Part shown: positions 34,975 to 45,377 of the stretch, piece by piece
How positions within the stretch are numbered: the first letter of the stretch is position 1
How the letters are laid out: each line of letters starts with the position of its first letter
Assembly (NCBI RefSeq): GCF_002204745.1
Contig: NZ_NIRR01000016.1
Coordinates: forward strand, 24,950 to 88,949
Source of the DNA: Hymenobacter amundsenii
GTDB taxonomy: Bacteria; Bacteroidota; Bacteroidia; Cytophagales; Hymenobacteraceae
Length of the DNA: 64,000 nt
Reading direction: 5' to 3'
Program-made: the position numbers and the translations under genes
The notes under the pieces: model-generated
Database searches by the model: none
Told to the model about the DNA's origin: nothing
The model's input: only the letters and a program-made list of their open reading frames with translations

Positions 34975-35340
34975 TCAGCGGATGTTAGCAGCTGTAAACT
35001 CTGATTTCAAGCCGTCGTAAACGGCTAGTTGCTTAGGTTGCAGCACGGCGGCCACGTCCCATTCGTAGCGCATCTGGACGTCGGCCAGGGCGCGGTCGAG
35101 GCTGGCGGGGTCGGCCTTGAACTCCTTACGTAGTTCGGCAGTTTCAGTGAGCAACGATACATTGAGGCGGCGCAGCTTGATGTACTGGCCCTCGCTGAGC
35201 TGGGTGCGCTCAGCAATGCGCCAGGTCATGGCTGTGGCCCGCTCAGCAATGCTAGTTCCTCCGTCGCTGGGGGTGGCCTGGGCGACAATTCCGCCCATTA
35301 CGAATGCGGCGAAAGCCAAGCAAGCGAATACGTTTTTCAT
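34975..35340 (-). CDS. small exported Spy-like helical protein (family member 2 of 3)
   Basis: 121-aa periplasmic protein: signal peptide MKNVFACLAFAAFVMGGIVAQA, then ERATAMTWRIAERTQLSEGQYIKLRRLNVSLL...FKADPASLDRALADVQMRYEWDVAAVLQPKQLAVYDGL. Nearly every helix aligns with the tandem gene 35511-35882, and more distantly with 19231-19629. Resembles Spy/CpxP-like chaperones; function unproven. ATG 35340 opens the signal peptide. Upstream lies an AT-rich stretch. It is the downstream member of a tandem pair on the minus strand. Confidence 0.75.
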   Translation of the reverse strand: MKNVFACLAFAAFVMGGIVAQATPSDGGTSIAERATAMTWRIAERTQLSEGQYIKLRRLNVSLLTETAELRKEFKADPASLDRALADVQMRYEWDVAAVLQPKQLAVYDGLKSEFTAANIR

Positions 35341-35510
35341 AACGGTGAGGTTTAGGTGGGAAAAATGGACTGGTGCAGAGCAGGCCGGAAGCCTATTCTG
35401 AAGGTACACATTTAATATGATATAAACAATATTATATTTAAGGAAACTGATTACGGGCAGCCCACCCGGCGCCACGCTCTGCGAGGCAGCACCGGGCAGG
35501 GCCAGCGGTG

Positions 35511-35882
35511 CTAGTTGACCGGTGTACCCAAGGCCGTCATGCTGGCCCGGTGCTGATTGAACAGGGAAAGCTGCGCCGGCCGGAGCATATCGAGCAGGGC
35601 CATTTCGTAGTGCAGCTGCGAGTCGGACAGGCGCTGGTCGAGGATGGACTGGTCGGCGGCGAAGCGTGTCTTCAGGTCCTCCTGGTCGGCTAGCATACGT
35701 AGGTTGAGCTGCTTGAGGCGCAGGTACTGGCCTTCATCGAGCCGGATTTTGTCGGCAATGGCGCGGGTAAGAGCCGTGGCACGGGCCGTCAGGCTGGTGG
35801 TTGGGTTGTCGGTGCGAGGACCCGCCAGTACGGCGCTCTGTACACCCGCTAGCAGGCAGACGAAAAGGGTAACTTTCTTCAT
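35511..35882 (-). CDS. small exported Spy-like helical protein (family member 3 of 3)
   Basis: 123-aa periplasmic protein with signal peptide (MKKVTLFVCLLAGVQSAVLA) and the shared helical core ARATALTRAIADKIRLDEGQYLRLKQLNLRML...FAADQSILDQRLSDSQLHYEMALLDMLRPAQLSLFNQH. Tandem paralogue of 34975-35340, 170 bp apart. An exact -7 element TACATTTG lies on the minus strand at 36003-36010, about 120 nt before the ATG, in an AT-rich region; a long leader is implied, as for family member 1. Confidence 0.75.
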   Translation of the reverse strand: MKKVTLFVCLLAGVQSAVLAGPRTDNPTTSLTARATALTRAIADKIRLDEGQYLRLKQLNLRMLADQEDLKTRFAADQSILDQRLSDSQLHYEMALLDMLRPAQLSLFNQHRASMTALGTPVN

Positions 35883-36229
35883 GATGAGGAAGTGGGAAAA
35901 GTGGAAGAAATAATGAAGACTGACTTACGGCCGGCTGCAATTGGTGCTGAGCACTCCTTGGATCGGCTGATTCCCGGTAACTGACTGTTATCTGGGAATA
36001 GTCAAATGTATAGCAAATAATTAAACTATGAAATGTTTTTTTATCACTATTCTAATCAATAACTTTTATCACCAAAACTTATAACTCTCAGTATCAGACC
36101 TTTGATTGTACTATTAAAAAGAAAAACTCCAATCAAAAAAAGTGCAATTACTAGCGTAATTGTCCTCTTCTCGATTGGAGTTTCACTGACTTGAGAGCCG
36201 CAAGCGTCGTTTGAAGCGTTCGGATGGTA
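35883..36229. other. 347-bp AT-rich intergenic region
   Basis: Much richer in A/T than the surroundings, especially 35995-36130. Holds the candidate promoter of the Spy-like gene (minus TACATTTG, 36003-36010) and the terminator of the OmpA-family gene (36124-36183). No ORF. Confidence 0.65.
36124..36183 (-). terminator. nested-hairpin terminator of the OmpA-family gene
   Basis: Outer 11-bp stem (36124-36134 with 36173-36183) around an inner CAATTAC/GTAATTG hairpin; on the minus strand it is followed by TTTTCTTTTT. Confidence 0.75.
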
Positions 36230-38178
36230 CTATAGAATCCGCAACTCGATGCGGCGGTTTTGCTGGCGGTGCTCCTCGGAATCGTTGGGCATTAGCGGGC
36301 GCGACTCGCCGTAACCTTTGTAACGCAGGCGGGTAGCTGGTAGGCCCTGCCCAACTAAGTACGTATACACCGACTTGGCCCGGTTCTGCGACAGCACCAT
36401 ATTGTCGTCATCAGAACCCACATCGTCGGTGTGGCCCGATACCTCCACCTGTATTTCGGGATATTGTTTCATGAAAGCCACCAACCGGTTGAGCTCGGTG
36501 CGCGACTTGGGCTGAAGTGCGTACTGGTTCACGTCGAAGAACAGGTTGTTGAGCACGATGCTGCGGCCGGCCCGCACGGGGTCGAGGTAGAGGTCGAGGG
36601 TAAGCGGATCGAAGCTGCGGCGGCTGCTGTAGTCGAAGCTTAGGCTACGCATCAGGTATTTGTTGGCGGCGGCGTACATAGCGTATTGCCGGCCCTCGTT
36701 GAGCACAACTGTGTATTCGCCGGTTTCGGCATCGGAGCCCACGTACTGTACCAGTTCGTTGGTATTGAGGTCGTAAAGCTGCACGTCGGCAGCAATGGGC
36801 TTTTTAGTCACGGCATCGAACACCCGGCCCTGGGTGTAGGTGCTGGTTTCGCGGGCCTGCACGGCTTTGGGCACCTCGAAGCCGAAAAGCTCCACCGGCC
36901 GGTCGCGCTCCTGCTTCACGCCCGGCACGGCGGCCCGCGAGCGTGAGCAAAAGCCCCGGCGGTTGTCGGAGCTGATAAACAGGGAGGCCTCATTTTCGAA
37001 GGTATTGAGCGGGTAGCCCAGGTTGCGGGGTGCTTCCCACTTGCCATCGGCCGCCAGCTCGCAACGGTACACGTCTAGCCCGCCCATGCCCACCAGCCCA
37101 TCGGTGACGTAGTAGAGCGTGCTACCGCTGGCGTGGATGAAGGGGGCCATGTCTTTGCCGGCCGTATTCACGGGCGTACCCAGGTTGCGGGCGGACGTCC
37201 AGTTGCCCTGCTCGTCGAGGGTCGTCACGTAGATATCTTCCTGGCCCTGACCGCCGCGCCGGGTACTGGTGAAGTAGAGCGTGCGCCCATCGGCCGAGAG
37301 CGTGGGCTGAGAGTCCCACTCGGTCGAGTTTACGTTGCGGCCCAGGTTCACGGGTTTGCTCCAGTTGTTGCCGGTGCGCCGCGAAATATACAGGTCGCAG
37401 TTGCCCACCGAGTTGGGCCGGTCGCAGGAGGCAAATACCAGCGTCTTGCCGTCGCCGGAAATAGCCCCCGCCCCTTCGTTGTAGGACGTATTGATGGCAG
37501 GCGAGATGGAGGCCGGGGCGCCCATCGTACCATCGGGATTCTGGCGGCTCACAAACAGGTCTTCGCCGCTGGCTGAGGTGGGCCGGCCGTGAAGAGCAGA
37601 AAGCGGCTGTCGGCGGTGAGGGCCGGAAAGTACTGGAACAGGAACGTGTTGAGCGGGTCGGGCAGGCGTTCGGGCTCGGGGCCGGTGGGCGCGGCCATGG
37701 CCTTGGCCGCAAAAGCGCAATTGAGCAGCTGCCGTTGCGCCCGCGGAATGTTGCGCTGGCTCTTGGCAGCCGTTTTCAGGTATTTCTGGTAATTATCGGT
37801 GGCCGTAGCATAGTCGCCGAAGCTAATGGCCAACTCGCCCAGCGTGAAATAGTCGTTGGCATGGGAAGCATCGACGGGCAGCTTGGGCAGGCCCGTGCGG
37901 TAGGCCTCGAAAGCTGCCTGGCTCTCGCCCATGGCCCGCAGCAGCGACCCTTTAAACAGGTAAGGCTCCCCCAACGAAGGAAACTTCTCATTGAGTTGCC
38001 CCAGCGTTTCGATGGCCTTATTGAAGTCCCGGGCCTTGGCCTGGCCCTGCGCCTTCTCCCACAGGTTGCGGGCCTTGGTGTTAGTGGTATTCAGGCGGGC
38101 CTGGCCAGCGGCCGATTCGGGCAACAGCCCCCCAGCAGTCAGCAGTACTACCAGTGGCACGAGAAGCGAACGACGCAT
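36230..38178 (-). pseudogene. OmpA-family protein with TPR and PD40 repeats, one apparent frameshift
   Basis: Two overlapping frames together make one familiar Bacteroidetes envelope protein. The 5' part (38178 to about 37585) has a signal peptide (MRRSLLVPLVVLLTAGGLL) and TPR-like helices and ends ...ADSRFLLFTA. The 3' part resumes in the next frame at PTSASGEDLFVSRQNPDG, followed by PD40 repeats (LSADGRTLYFTS, ASGSTLYYVTDG), a CarboxypepD_reg/CNA-B-like domain (GRVFDAVTKKPIAADVQLYD), and a C-terminal OmpA peptidoglycan-binding domain (VSGHTDDVGSDDDN, NRAKSVYTYL, NRRIELRIL). Adding one base at 37581-37588 (GGCCGGCC) restores a 649-aa frame. It lies 20 bp after queE on the same strand. This could be a true mutation or a sequence error; no other damage is visible. 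Confidence 0.82.
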
Positions 38179-38198
38179 AAGCAAGTAGGAAAAGGGCG

Positions 38199-38831
38199 CT
38201 AGGGAATATCGAGGTACTTATGGGTCTGGAGCGACACCTGCCAGCGCGGGTGGTCCTTCACGTAATCCACAATGAGCGGCGTCATGGCCGAAGCCTTGCT
38301 CCATTCGGGCTGCAGGTACAGGCGGCAGTTGGGGCCGACCAGCGCAGCGTGCTCTTCAGCCCAGGCAAAGTCGCTTTTGTTGAAGACGATGATTTTGAGC
38401 TCGTGGGCCACCGCCAGCACCGTCGGCAGCGGGGCCTTGAACTTCTTGGGCGATACGCAAATCCAGTTCCAATTTCCGCTGAGCGGGTAGGCACCGCTGG
38501 TTTCGATCCAGGTCTGACAGCCCGCAGCCTGCAGAGCGGCCGTGAGCGGCCCCAGCTCGTGCATAAGCGGCTCGCCCCCGGTAACCACCACATTGCGGCC
38601 GGGGTGGGCTGTAACGGCCGCTACCAGGTCCGGCAGGGTGTGGCGCGGATGCGCATCAATGGGCCAGGACTCTTTCACATCGCACCACACGCAGCCCACG
38701 TCGCAGCCGCCGAGGCGGATGAAGTAGGCGGCGCGGCCGGTGTTGTAGCCCTCGCCCTGAATGGTATAGAACTGCTCCATAACGGGCAGCGAGGCAGCGG
38801 CGGCCGGCTCAGCCGGGGCGGCGGCCGACAT
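38199..38831 (-). CDS. queE: 7-carboxy-7-deazaguanine synthase QueE
   Basis: 210-aa radical-SAM enzyme of queuosine/7-deazapurine synthesis, turning CPH4 into CDG. The [4Fe-4S] motif is C43-x3-C47-x2-C50 (GGCDVGCVWCDVKESW), preceded by the substrate loop FYTIQGEGYNTGRAAYFIRLGG; later VVVTGGEPLMHE and VSPKKFKAPL. ATG 38831 is chosen over TTG 38879. The upstream 190 bp contain a candidate promoter and a 5'UTR hairpin (38881-38937). No other queuosine gene is nearby, and the next gene (OmpA family) is unrelated. Confidence 0.95.
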   Translation of the reverse strand: MSAAAPAEPAAAASLPVMEQFYTIQGEGYNTGRAAYFIRLGGCDVGCVWCDVKESWPIDAHPRHTLPDLVAAVTAHPGRNVVVTGGEPLMHELGPLTAALQAAGCQTWIETSGAYPLSGNWNWICVSPKKFKAPLPTVLAVAHELKIIVFNKSDFAWAEEHAALVGPNCRLYLQPEWSKASAMTPLIVDYVKDHPRWQVSLQTHKYLDIP

Positions 38832-38880
38832 AACGGGAAGTTCGTGCAGCAAAACGGGTGGTATTCTCAGAAAAAGCAAG

Positions 38881-38937
38881 TCGGACCGCCGGGTAGTCCA
38901 ATTGCCACGGCAATTAGCTCCTTTCCCGGCGGACCGA
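38881..38937 (-). promoter_or_regulatory. structured leader candidate upstream of queE
   Basis: Outer arms 38881-38893 and 38925-38937 pair at 12 of 13 positions; inside is a second stem AATTGCC/GGCAATT with unpaired AAAGGAGCT and GGACTA sides. A -7-like TACTTTTA lies just upstream on the minus strand. It does not match the preQ1-I, -II or -III patterns that I know. It could also be a terminator of folD, but there is no T run. Confidence 0.5.
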
Positions 38938-39022
38938 CATTAAAAGTACCACACGGCCCCGGATTCTGAAAGCCGAAGCCGGTTTTAATTGGATTTTGGG
39001 TGGCCCCTTCTTGCCTCAGTTC

Positions 39023-39943
39023 TCAGGAATTCTTACTTGGGTATACTTCCCCCTTCGCGGCCCGCAAGGTGTTGAGTAACAGCATGGCGATGGTCATGGG
39101 CCCCACGCCGCCGGGTACGGGCGTGATGTAGGACGTGAGCGGGGCCACTTCGGCAAAGTTCACGTCGCCTTTCAGCGCCCAGCCCGATTTCTTGGTCGCG
39201 TCCTCTACCCGGGTCGTACCCACGTCGATAACCACCGCGCCGGGTTTCACCATATCGGCCGTCACGAACTCAGGGCGGCCCAGGGCAGCCACCAGAATAT
39301 CGGCGGCACGGGTAATCTCGGCCAGGTTTTGGGTGCGGGAGTGGCATAAAGTAACCGTGCAGTTACCGGGCTCCAAGTTTTTGGCCAGCAAGATACTAAC
39401 CGGCGTACCCACAATGTTTGAGCGGCCGATAACTACGCAGTGCTTGCCGTCGGTGGGCAGTTCGTAGCGGCGCAGCAGCTCCACGATGCCCGAGGGCGTA
39501 GCGGGCAATAGGGCCGGCAGACCGGCCACCATGCGGCCAATGTTCATCGGGTGAAAACCGTCGACGTCCTTCTCGGGCCGCACCGCCTCAATCACCTTGT
39601 TGGTATCGATGTGGCGGGGCAGCGGCAGTTGCACAATGAAGCCATCGATGGCCGGATCCTCATTCAACTCGGCCACCTTGGCCAGCAGTTCGGCTTCCGT
39701 GATGGTATCCTCGTAGCGCAGCAGGGTGCTTTCGAATCCTACCCGTTCGCAGGCCAGCACTTTGTTGCGCACATAGGTTTCCGAACCCCCATCGTGGCCC
39801 ACCAGAATAGCAGCTAAGTGAGGCGTTTTATGACCGGCAGCTTTCCGCTCGGTCACCTCGGTGGCAATCTCTTCTTTGATGGCCTCGGCGGTTTGCTTGC
39901 CGTCGATGAGGCGGTAGGTCGTGGCGTCGGGGGCAGTGGTCAT
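39023..39943 (-). CDS. folD: bifunctional methylenetetrahydrofolate dehydrogenase/cyclohydrolase FolD
   Basis: 306-aa enzyme of one-carbon metabolism, oxidising 5,10-methylene-THF with NADP+ and hydrolysing the methenyl product to 10-formyl-THF. Motifs: [19 protein letters not shown] (catalytic Lys region), [58 protein letters not shown] (NADP site) and the C-terminal [16 protein letters not shown]. Full length. The 5' end faces the DUF805 gene divergently. Confidence 0.97.
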   Translation of the reverse strand: MTTAPDATTYRLIDGKQTAEAIKEEIATEVTERKAAGHKTPHLAAILVGHDGGSETYVRNKVLACERVGFESTLLRYEDTITEAELLAKVAELNEDPAIDGFIVQLPLPRHIDTNKVIEAVRPEKDVDGFHPMNIGRMVAGLPALLPATPSGIVELLRRYELPTDGKHCVVIGRSNIVGTPVSILLAKNLEPGNCTVTLCHSRTQNLAEITRAADILVAALGRPEFVTADMVKPGAVVIDVGTTRVEDATKKSGWALKGDVNFAEVAPLTSYITPVPGGVGPMTIAMLLLNTLRAAKGEVYPSKNS

Positions 39944-40049
39944 ATTACGAAAGGGTTAAGGTGTCGGGAGAAAGCGGCAATAGTCAGTTGTAAATTCAGG
40001 AATATATATCTTGGCAGCTCATTCATTCGCCACCACTTCTTAACACCGC

Positions 40050-40409
40050 ATGAACTATTATTTACAAGTTCTCAAAGACAAGTACGCCCAGTTTACCGGC
40101 CGGGCCCGTCGGGCCGAGTATTGGTATTTCTTCTTATTCAATATCATAGTCTCTATGATATTGGGCTTTATAGACGGGGCCATCTTCGGTCGTCAGATTA
40201 TTAGCACGATCTATTCGCTGGCCGTAATCGTACCTGGCATTGCCCTTGCCATCCGTCGGATGCATGATGTGGGCAAAAGCGGCTGGTTTGTGCTGATTCC
40301 CATCTACAACCTTATTCTTGCTTGCACAGAAGGTGATAATGGACCTAACGAATACGGTCCGGACCCCAAAGGTGCAGTAAACGAAACGGCTGTTACGCCC
40401 TTTGCCTAA
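40050..40409 (+). CDS. DUF805 membrane protein
   Basis: 119-aa membrane protein of DUF805 (YhaH type): opening FTGRARRAEYWYFFLFN, then hydrophobic helices and the conserved ALAIRRMHDVGKSGWFVLIPIYNLILAC, ending GDNGPNEYGPDP. Three to four transmembrane segments; function unknown. The coding DNA carries a near-perfect palindrome CAATATCATAG-TCT-CTATGATATTG at about 40139-40163. A strong two-way terminator follows. Confidence 0.9.
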   Translation: MNYYLQVLKDKYAQFTGRARRAEYWYFFLFNIIVSMILGFIDGAIFGRQIISTIYSLAVIVPGIALAIRRMHDVGKSGWFVLIPIYNLILACTEGDNGPNEYGPDPKGAVNETAVTPFA

Positions 40410-40441
40410 TCACTCTCCGTAATCCAGCATCCATCAGCAAT

Positions 40442-40474
40442 AAAGGCCGGCTTTCCCAGGGGAAGCCGGCCTTT
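40442..40474. terminator. bidirectional intrinsic terminator
   Basis: 12-bp stem AAAGGCCGGCTT / AAGCCGGCCTTT between convergent genes. Confidence 0.85.
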
Positions 40475-40505
40475 ACTGCTTCCTGAATAAGGATGCGGGT
40501 ACTGC

Positions 40506-40706
40506 TTAGTTGGTTTGCGTGTCGTTGTCATTGCCCTCAACCGCAACGGATGCTTCGTGGGCCGCAATAGCTTCAGCACCGGCTTCAAGCAGCGCCTTTT
40601 CCATCGTGGGCCAATCGTCCCGCCAGCGGAACTTGCGCTCCTGGCCCTTGCGGATTTTCTCTAGCTGGTCGTGGCTGCGACAATTCTTAACGAGGTGGTT
40701 GGACAT
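40506..40706 (-). CDS. small hypothetical protein
   Basis: 66-aa charged, soluble protein (MSNHLVKNCRSHDQLEKIRKGQERKFRW..., DDWPTMEKALLEAGAEAIAAHE) with an acidic, N/D/T-rich tail. I recognise no family. ATG 40706 is preferred to the start at 40775, whose extra 23 residues look unrelated. It lies downstream of lepA on the same strand (104 bp). Confidence 0.55.
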   Translation of the reverse strand: MSNHLVKNCRSHDQLEKIRKGQERKFRWRDDWPTMEKALLEAGAEAIAAHEASVAVEGNDNDTQTN

Positions 40707-40810
40707 GATTTGGGGGTTAGCAACACACGCCCGGTTAAGAAGTGCATCAAATGGAAAAACGAAGAAGGGGCGCACACAAAAACGCGCCTGTCAACGGCAA
40801 GTTTTAGTCG

Positions 40811-42598
<1,788 letters not shown>

Positions 42599-42620
42599 AG
42601 AGGGCAGTTTTTTCTAGCTT

Positions 42621-42628
42621 CAAAGGTA
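42621..42628 (-). promoter_or_regulatory. -7 element TACCTTTG for lepA
   Basis: Exact TAnnTTTG on the minus strand, 22 nt before the GTG start. Confidence 0.65.
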
Positions 42629-42799
42629 CGCAACGCCGCCGGGATATGCTACGGCGACGCAGTAGCTCGGCGGTAGAGAGCGGCGAAATTCAACCAAAAA
42701 GCTCGCCAGACCTAGCTCAGTTTGCGTTATTAGGGCGGTATGCGCCTGGCAAAGCTTCAAGCTAGCCAACCAACTTCACCGCTCCTCCCCCTGCTCCAT

Positions 42800-44665
42800 A
42801 TGTCCCAAACCACTCCGCTCGAAGACTACGGCCTGATTGGCAACCTGCACACCGTAGCCCTGGTATCGAAGGCCGGTTCGCTCGATTATCTACCCTTTAC
42901 CCGCTTCGATTCGCCCACCATTTTCGCGGCCTTACTCGATGCGGAGAAGGGCGGCGCCTGGTCCATCCAACCTGCCGGGGCCGAGGGCGAGGTGCGCACC
43001 AAGCAGCTCTACCTGCCCAACACGGGCGTGCTGCTGACGCGGTTTTTGTTGGAAGGCGGCCTGGCCGAGCTCACCGATTTCATGCCCGTTAAGCGCCACG
43101 AGCAGAACTGCGCTGTGGTCCGCAGCCTGCGCGTAATTAAGGGCACCCTCACCTTTCAGCTGCACTGCGCCCCCCGCTTCGATTACGCCCGCGCCCCTCA
43201 CCGCGTGGAAACCCAGGCCGATGGCAGCCTGCTGTTCCGGGGGCTCGAAACGGCGGATGCCCACCTGCAGTTCCGGCTCCTGAGCAGCCACCCGCTGGAG
43301 GTCACCCCCGACGGCGACGCGGTGGGCAGCTGGACCCTGCACGCGGGCGAAACAGCCAGCTTCGTGATTGAGGCCACACCCGTCGATGACCCCGATTTTA
43401 TTGCCCGCGACCTGAACCACTACACCGAAGGCGCCTTTGCCGATACGCTCAGCTTCTGGCGCGAGTGGGTGGAAAGCAGCACTTACACCGGCCGCTGGCG
43501 CGAAATAATGATGCGCTCGGCCATCACGCTCAAGCTGCTCACCTCCCTCAAACACGGCTCGACGGTGGCCGCCGCCACCTTCGGGCTACCCGAGGCCGTG
43601 GGTGGCTCCCGCAACTGGGATTACCGCTTTACCTGGGTGCGCGACGCGGCCTTCACGATGTATGCCTTCCTGCGCCTGGGTTTTACGGGCGAATCGAAGG
43701 CGTTTCTGCACTGGATTATGGCCCGGTGCGAGCAGCTGGCCGATGCCGCCGACCTCCAGCTCATGTACCGCGTCGATGGCTCGCCCGATTTGCCTGAGCA
43801 GGAGCTGGAGCACCTGAGTGGCTACCGCGACTCGCGGCCCGTGCGCATCGGCAACGGCGCGGCCCAGCAGTTCCAGCTCGATATTTACGGAGAGCTGCTC
43901 GACACCATTTATCTCTATAATAAGTACGGCGGGGCCATCACCTACGCCTTCTGGCAGCAGATCTGCCGGCTCGTGGACTTCGTGGCCGAGAACTGGCAGC
44001 GGCCCGACCATGGCATCTGGGAAGTGCGCGACCAGGAACAGCACTTTCTCTCGGCCAAGATGATGTGCTGGGTGGCCCTGGACCGTGCCATCAGCATTGC
44101 CGAGGACCGCTCCTTCCCGGCCCCGCTGGCCGACTGGCACCGGGTGCGTAACGAGATTTACGAGGAGGTGTACAATAACTTTTGGAGCGAGGAAAAGCAG
44201 GCATTCGTGCAGTATAAAGGCGGTGAGGTGCTCGATTCTATTGCCCTACTCCTACCCCTGATCCGGATGTTCAGCCCGGCCGAACCACGCTGGCAGTCCA
44301 CGATGCGGGCCATCGAGCAGGAGCTGGTTATCGACTCGCTGGTGTTTCGCTACCACCTCGACGGCGGGGCAACCGACGGGCTTACCGGCCAGGAAGGCAC
44401 GTTTACCATGTGCTCGTTCTGGTACATTGAGAACCTGTCGCGGGCCGGCGACCTGGACAAGGCCCGGCTGCTGTTCGAGAAGGTGCTCGGTTTCGCTAGT
44501 CCGCTGGGTTTGTACTCGGAGCAGATTGGCCCCCATGGTGCCCAAATCGGCAATTATCCGCAGGCCTTTACCCACCTGGCCCTCATCAGCGCCGCCTTCC
44601 AGCTCAACCGCGACCTCGATGCCCGCCACCACCGCGGCGACAACCGAGGGCACGAGTTCGTGTAG
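42800..44665 (+). CDS. glycoside hydrolase family 15 protein (glucoamylase/trehalase-like)
   Basis: 621-aa cytosolic GH15 enzyme: an N-terminal beta-sandwich (LEDYGLIGNLHTVALVSKAGSLDYLPFTRFDSP) followed by an (alpha/alpha)6 barrel. Catalytic Glu residues are expected in HGIWEVRD and in GLYSEQI; GSRNWDYRFTWVRDAAFTMYAFLRLGF and CSFWYIENLSRAGDLDKARLLFEKVLGF are typical. No signal peptide, so it probably acts on intracellular alpha-glucans or trehalose. ATG 42800 (MSQTTPLEDYGLIGN) is chosen over 42740. Divergent from lepA. Confidence 0.93.
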   Translation: MSQTTPLEDYGLIGNLHTVALVSKAGSLDYLPFTRFDSPTIFAALLDAEKGGAWSIQPAGAEGEVRTKQLYLPNTGVLLTRFLLEGGLAELTDFMPVKRHEQNCAVVRSLRVIKGTLTFQLHCAPRFDYARAPHRVETQADGSLLFRGLETADAHLQFRLLSSHPLEVTPDGDAVGSWTLHAGETASFVIEATPVDDPDFIARDLNHYTEGAFADTLSFWREWVESSTYTGRWREIMMRSAITLKLLTSLKHGSTVAAATFGLPEAVGGSRNWDYRFTWVRDAAFTMYAFLRLGFTGESKAFLHWIMARCEQLADAADLQLMYRVDGSPDLPEQELEHLSGYRDSRPVRIGNGAAQQFQLDIYGELLDTIYLYNKYGGAITYAFWQQICRLVDFVAENWQRPDHGIWEVRDQEQHFLSAKMMCWVALDRAISIAEDRSFPAPLADWHRVRNEIYEEVYNNFWSEEKQAFVQYKGGEVLDSIALLLPLIRMFSPAEPRWQSTMRAIEQELVIDSLVFRYHLDGGATDGLTGQEGTFTMCSFWYIENLSRAGDLDKARLLFEKVLGFASPLGLYSEQIGPHGAQIGNYPQAFTHLALISAAFQLNRDLDARHHRGDNRGHEFV

Positions 44666-44827
44666 CTGCCGCAACGGCTCCGCAGACTTAACCGGCCCGC
44701 CACCTGCCCGCGACTAGCCCGGTCTGCCACGGCGGGACCTTGGGCTAGCACCCAACAACTCGTATCTAACCTATTTTCGTCTTTCGACTTATACCTGCGT
44801 ACAATCTCACTCACCAAACCCGTTCTC

Positions 44828-45229
44828 ATGAGCTCTATCAACCTCCAACAAGCCCAGCAGATTATCGAAGCCGCCCGCCAGAAGTCGCAGGAAATGGGCG
44901 TAAAAATGAACATTGCCGTGGTGGATGCCGGAGCCAACCTCGTGGCGTTTGCCCGCATGGATGGCGCCTGGCTCGGTTCGCTCGACATCTCCATCAAGAA
45001 GGCCAAAACGGCCCGCTTCTTCGACATGCCTACCGGTGCTATCGGCGGCCTCTCGCAGCCCGGCGGCTCACTCTTCGGCATCGAGCACTCCAACGGTGGC
45101 CTCATTACGTTCCCCGGTGGCATCCCACTTAAGCATGGCGATGAAATCGTGGGGGCCATTGGCGTGTCGGGCGACTCGGTGGAGAACGACCACACGGTGG
45201 CCGAAGCCGGCATGAAGGCGCTGAAGTAG
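44828..45229 (+). CDS. GlcG/HbpS-family protein
   Basis: 133-aa protein of the GlcG/HbpS (DUF336) family: [39 protein letters not shown], then [39 protein letters not shown], covering the whole domain. HbpS binds haem in Streptomyces; other members bind flavins or take part in metabolic operons. No signal peptide. It lies 148 bp before the formaldehyde dehydrogenase-like gene and may share its transcript. Confidence 0.9.
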   Translation: MSSINLQQAQQIIEAARQKSQEMGVKMNIAVVDAGANLVAFARMDGAWLGSLDISIKKAKTARFFDMPTGAIGGLSQPGGSLFGIEHSNGGLITFPGGIPLKHGDEIVGAIGVSGDSVENDHTVAEAGMKALK

Positions 45230-45377
45230 CTGGTTGCGGCCGGCTCGCGTTAGCGCCGCCGCAAACCTTATGGCGCCAACCGACCTTTTATTAGAACACC
45301 AAACGGCGGTCTTCCTCTATTGCGAAGGCTGCGTTTGGCGTCTTACACCTTATCTACCACTCCCAAAACCCACTAGT

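Noticed and set aside
38881..38937. preQ1 riboswitch upstream of queE
   Set aside because: Stem sizes and loop sequences do not fit the preQ1-I, -II or -III patterns I know; kept only as an undefined structure.
40139..40163. Palindrome inside the DUF805 gene as an operator
   Set aside because: It lies within codons for a hydrophobic helix (NIIVSMIL) and probably reflects codon composition.
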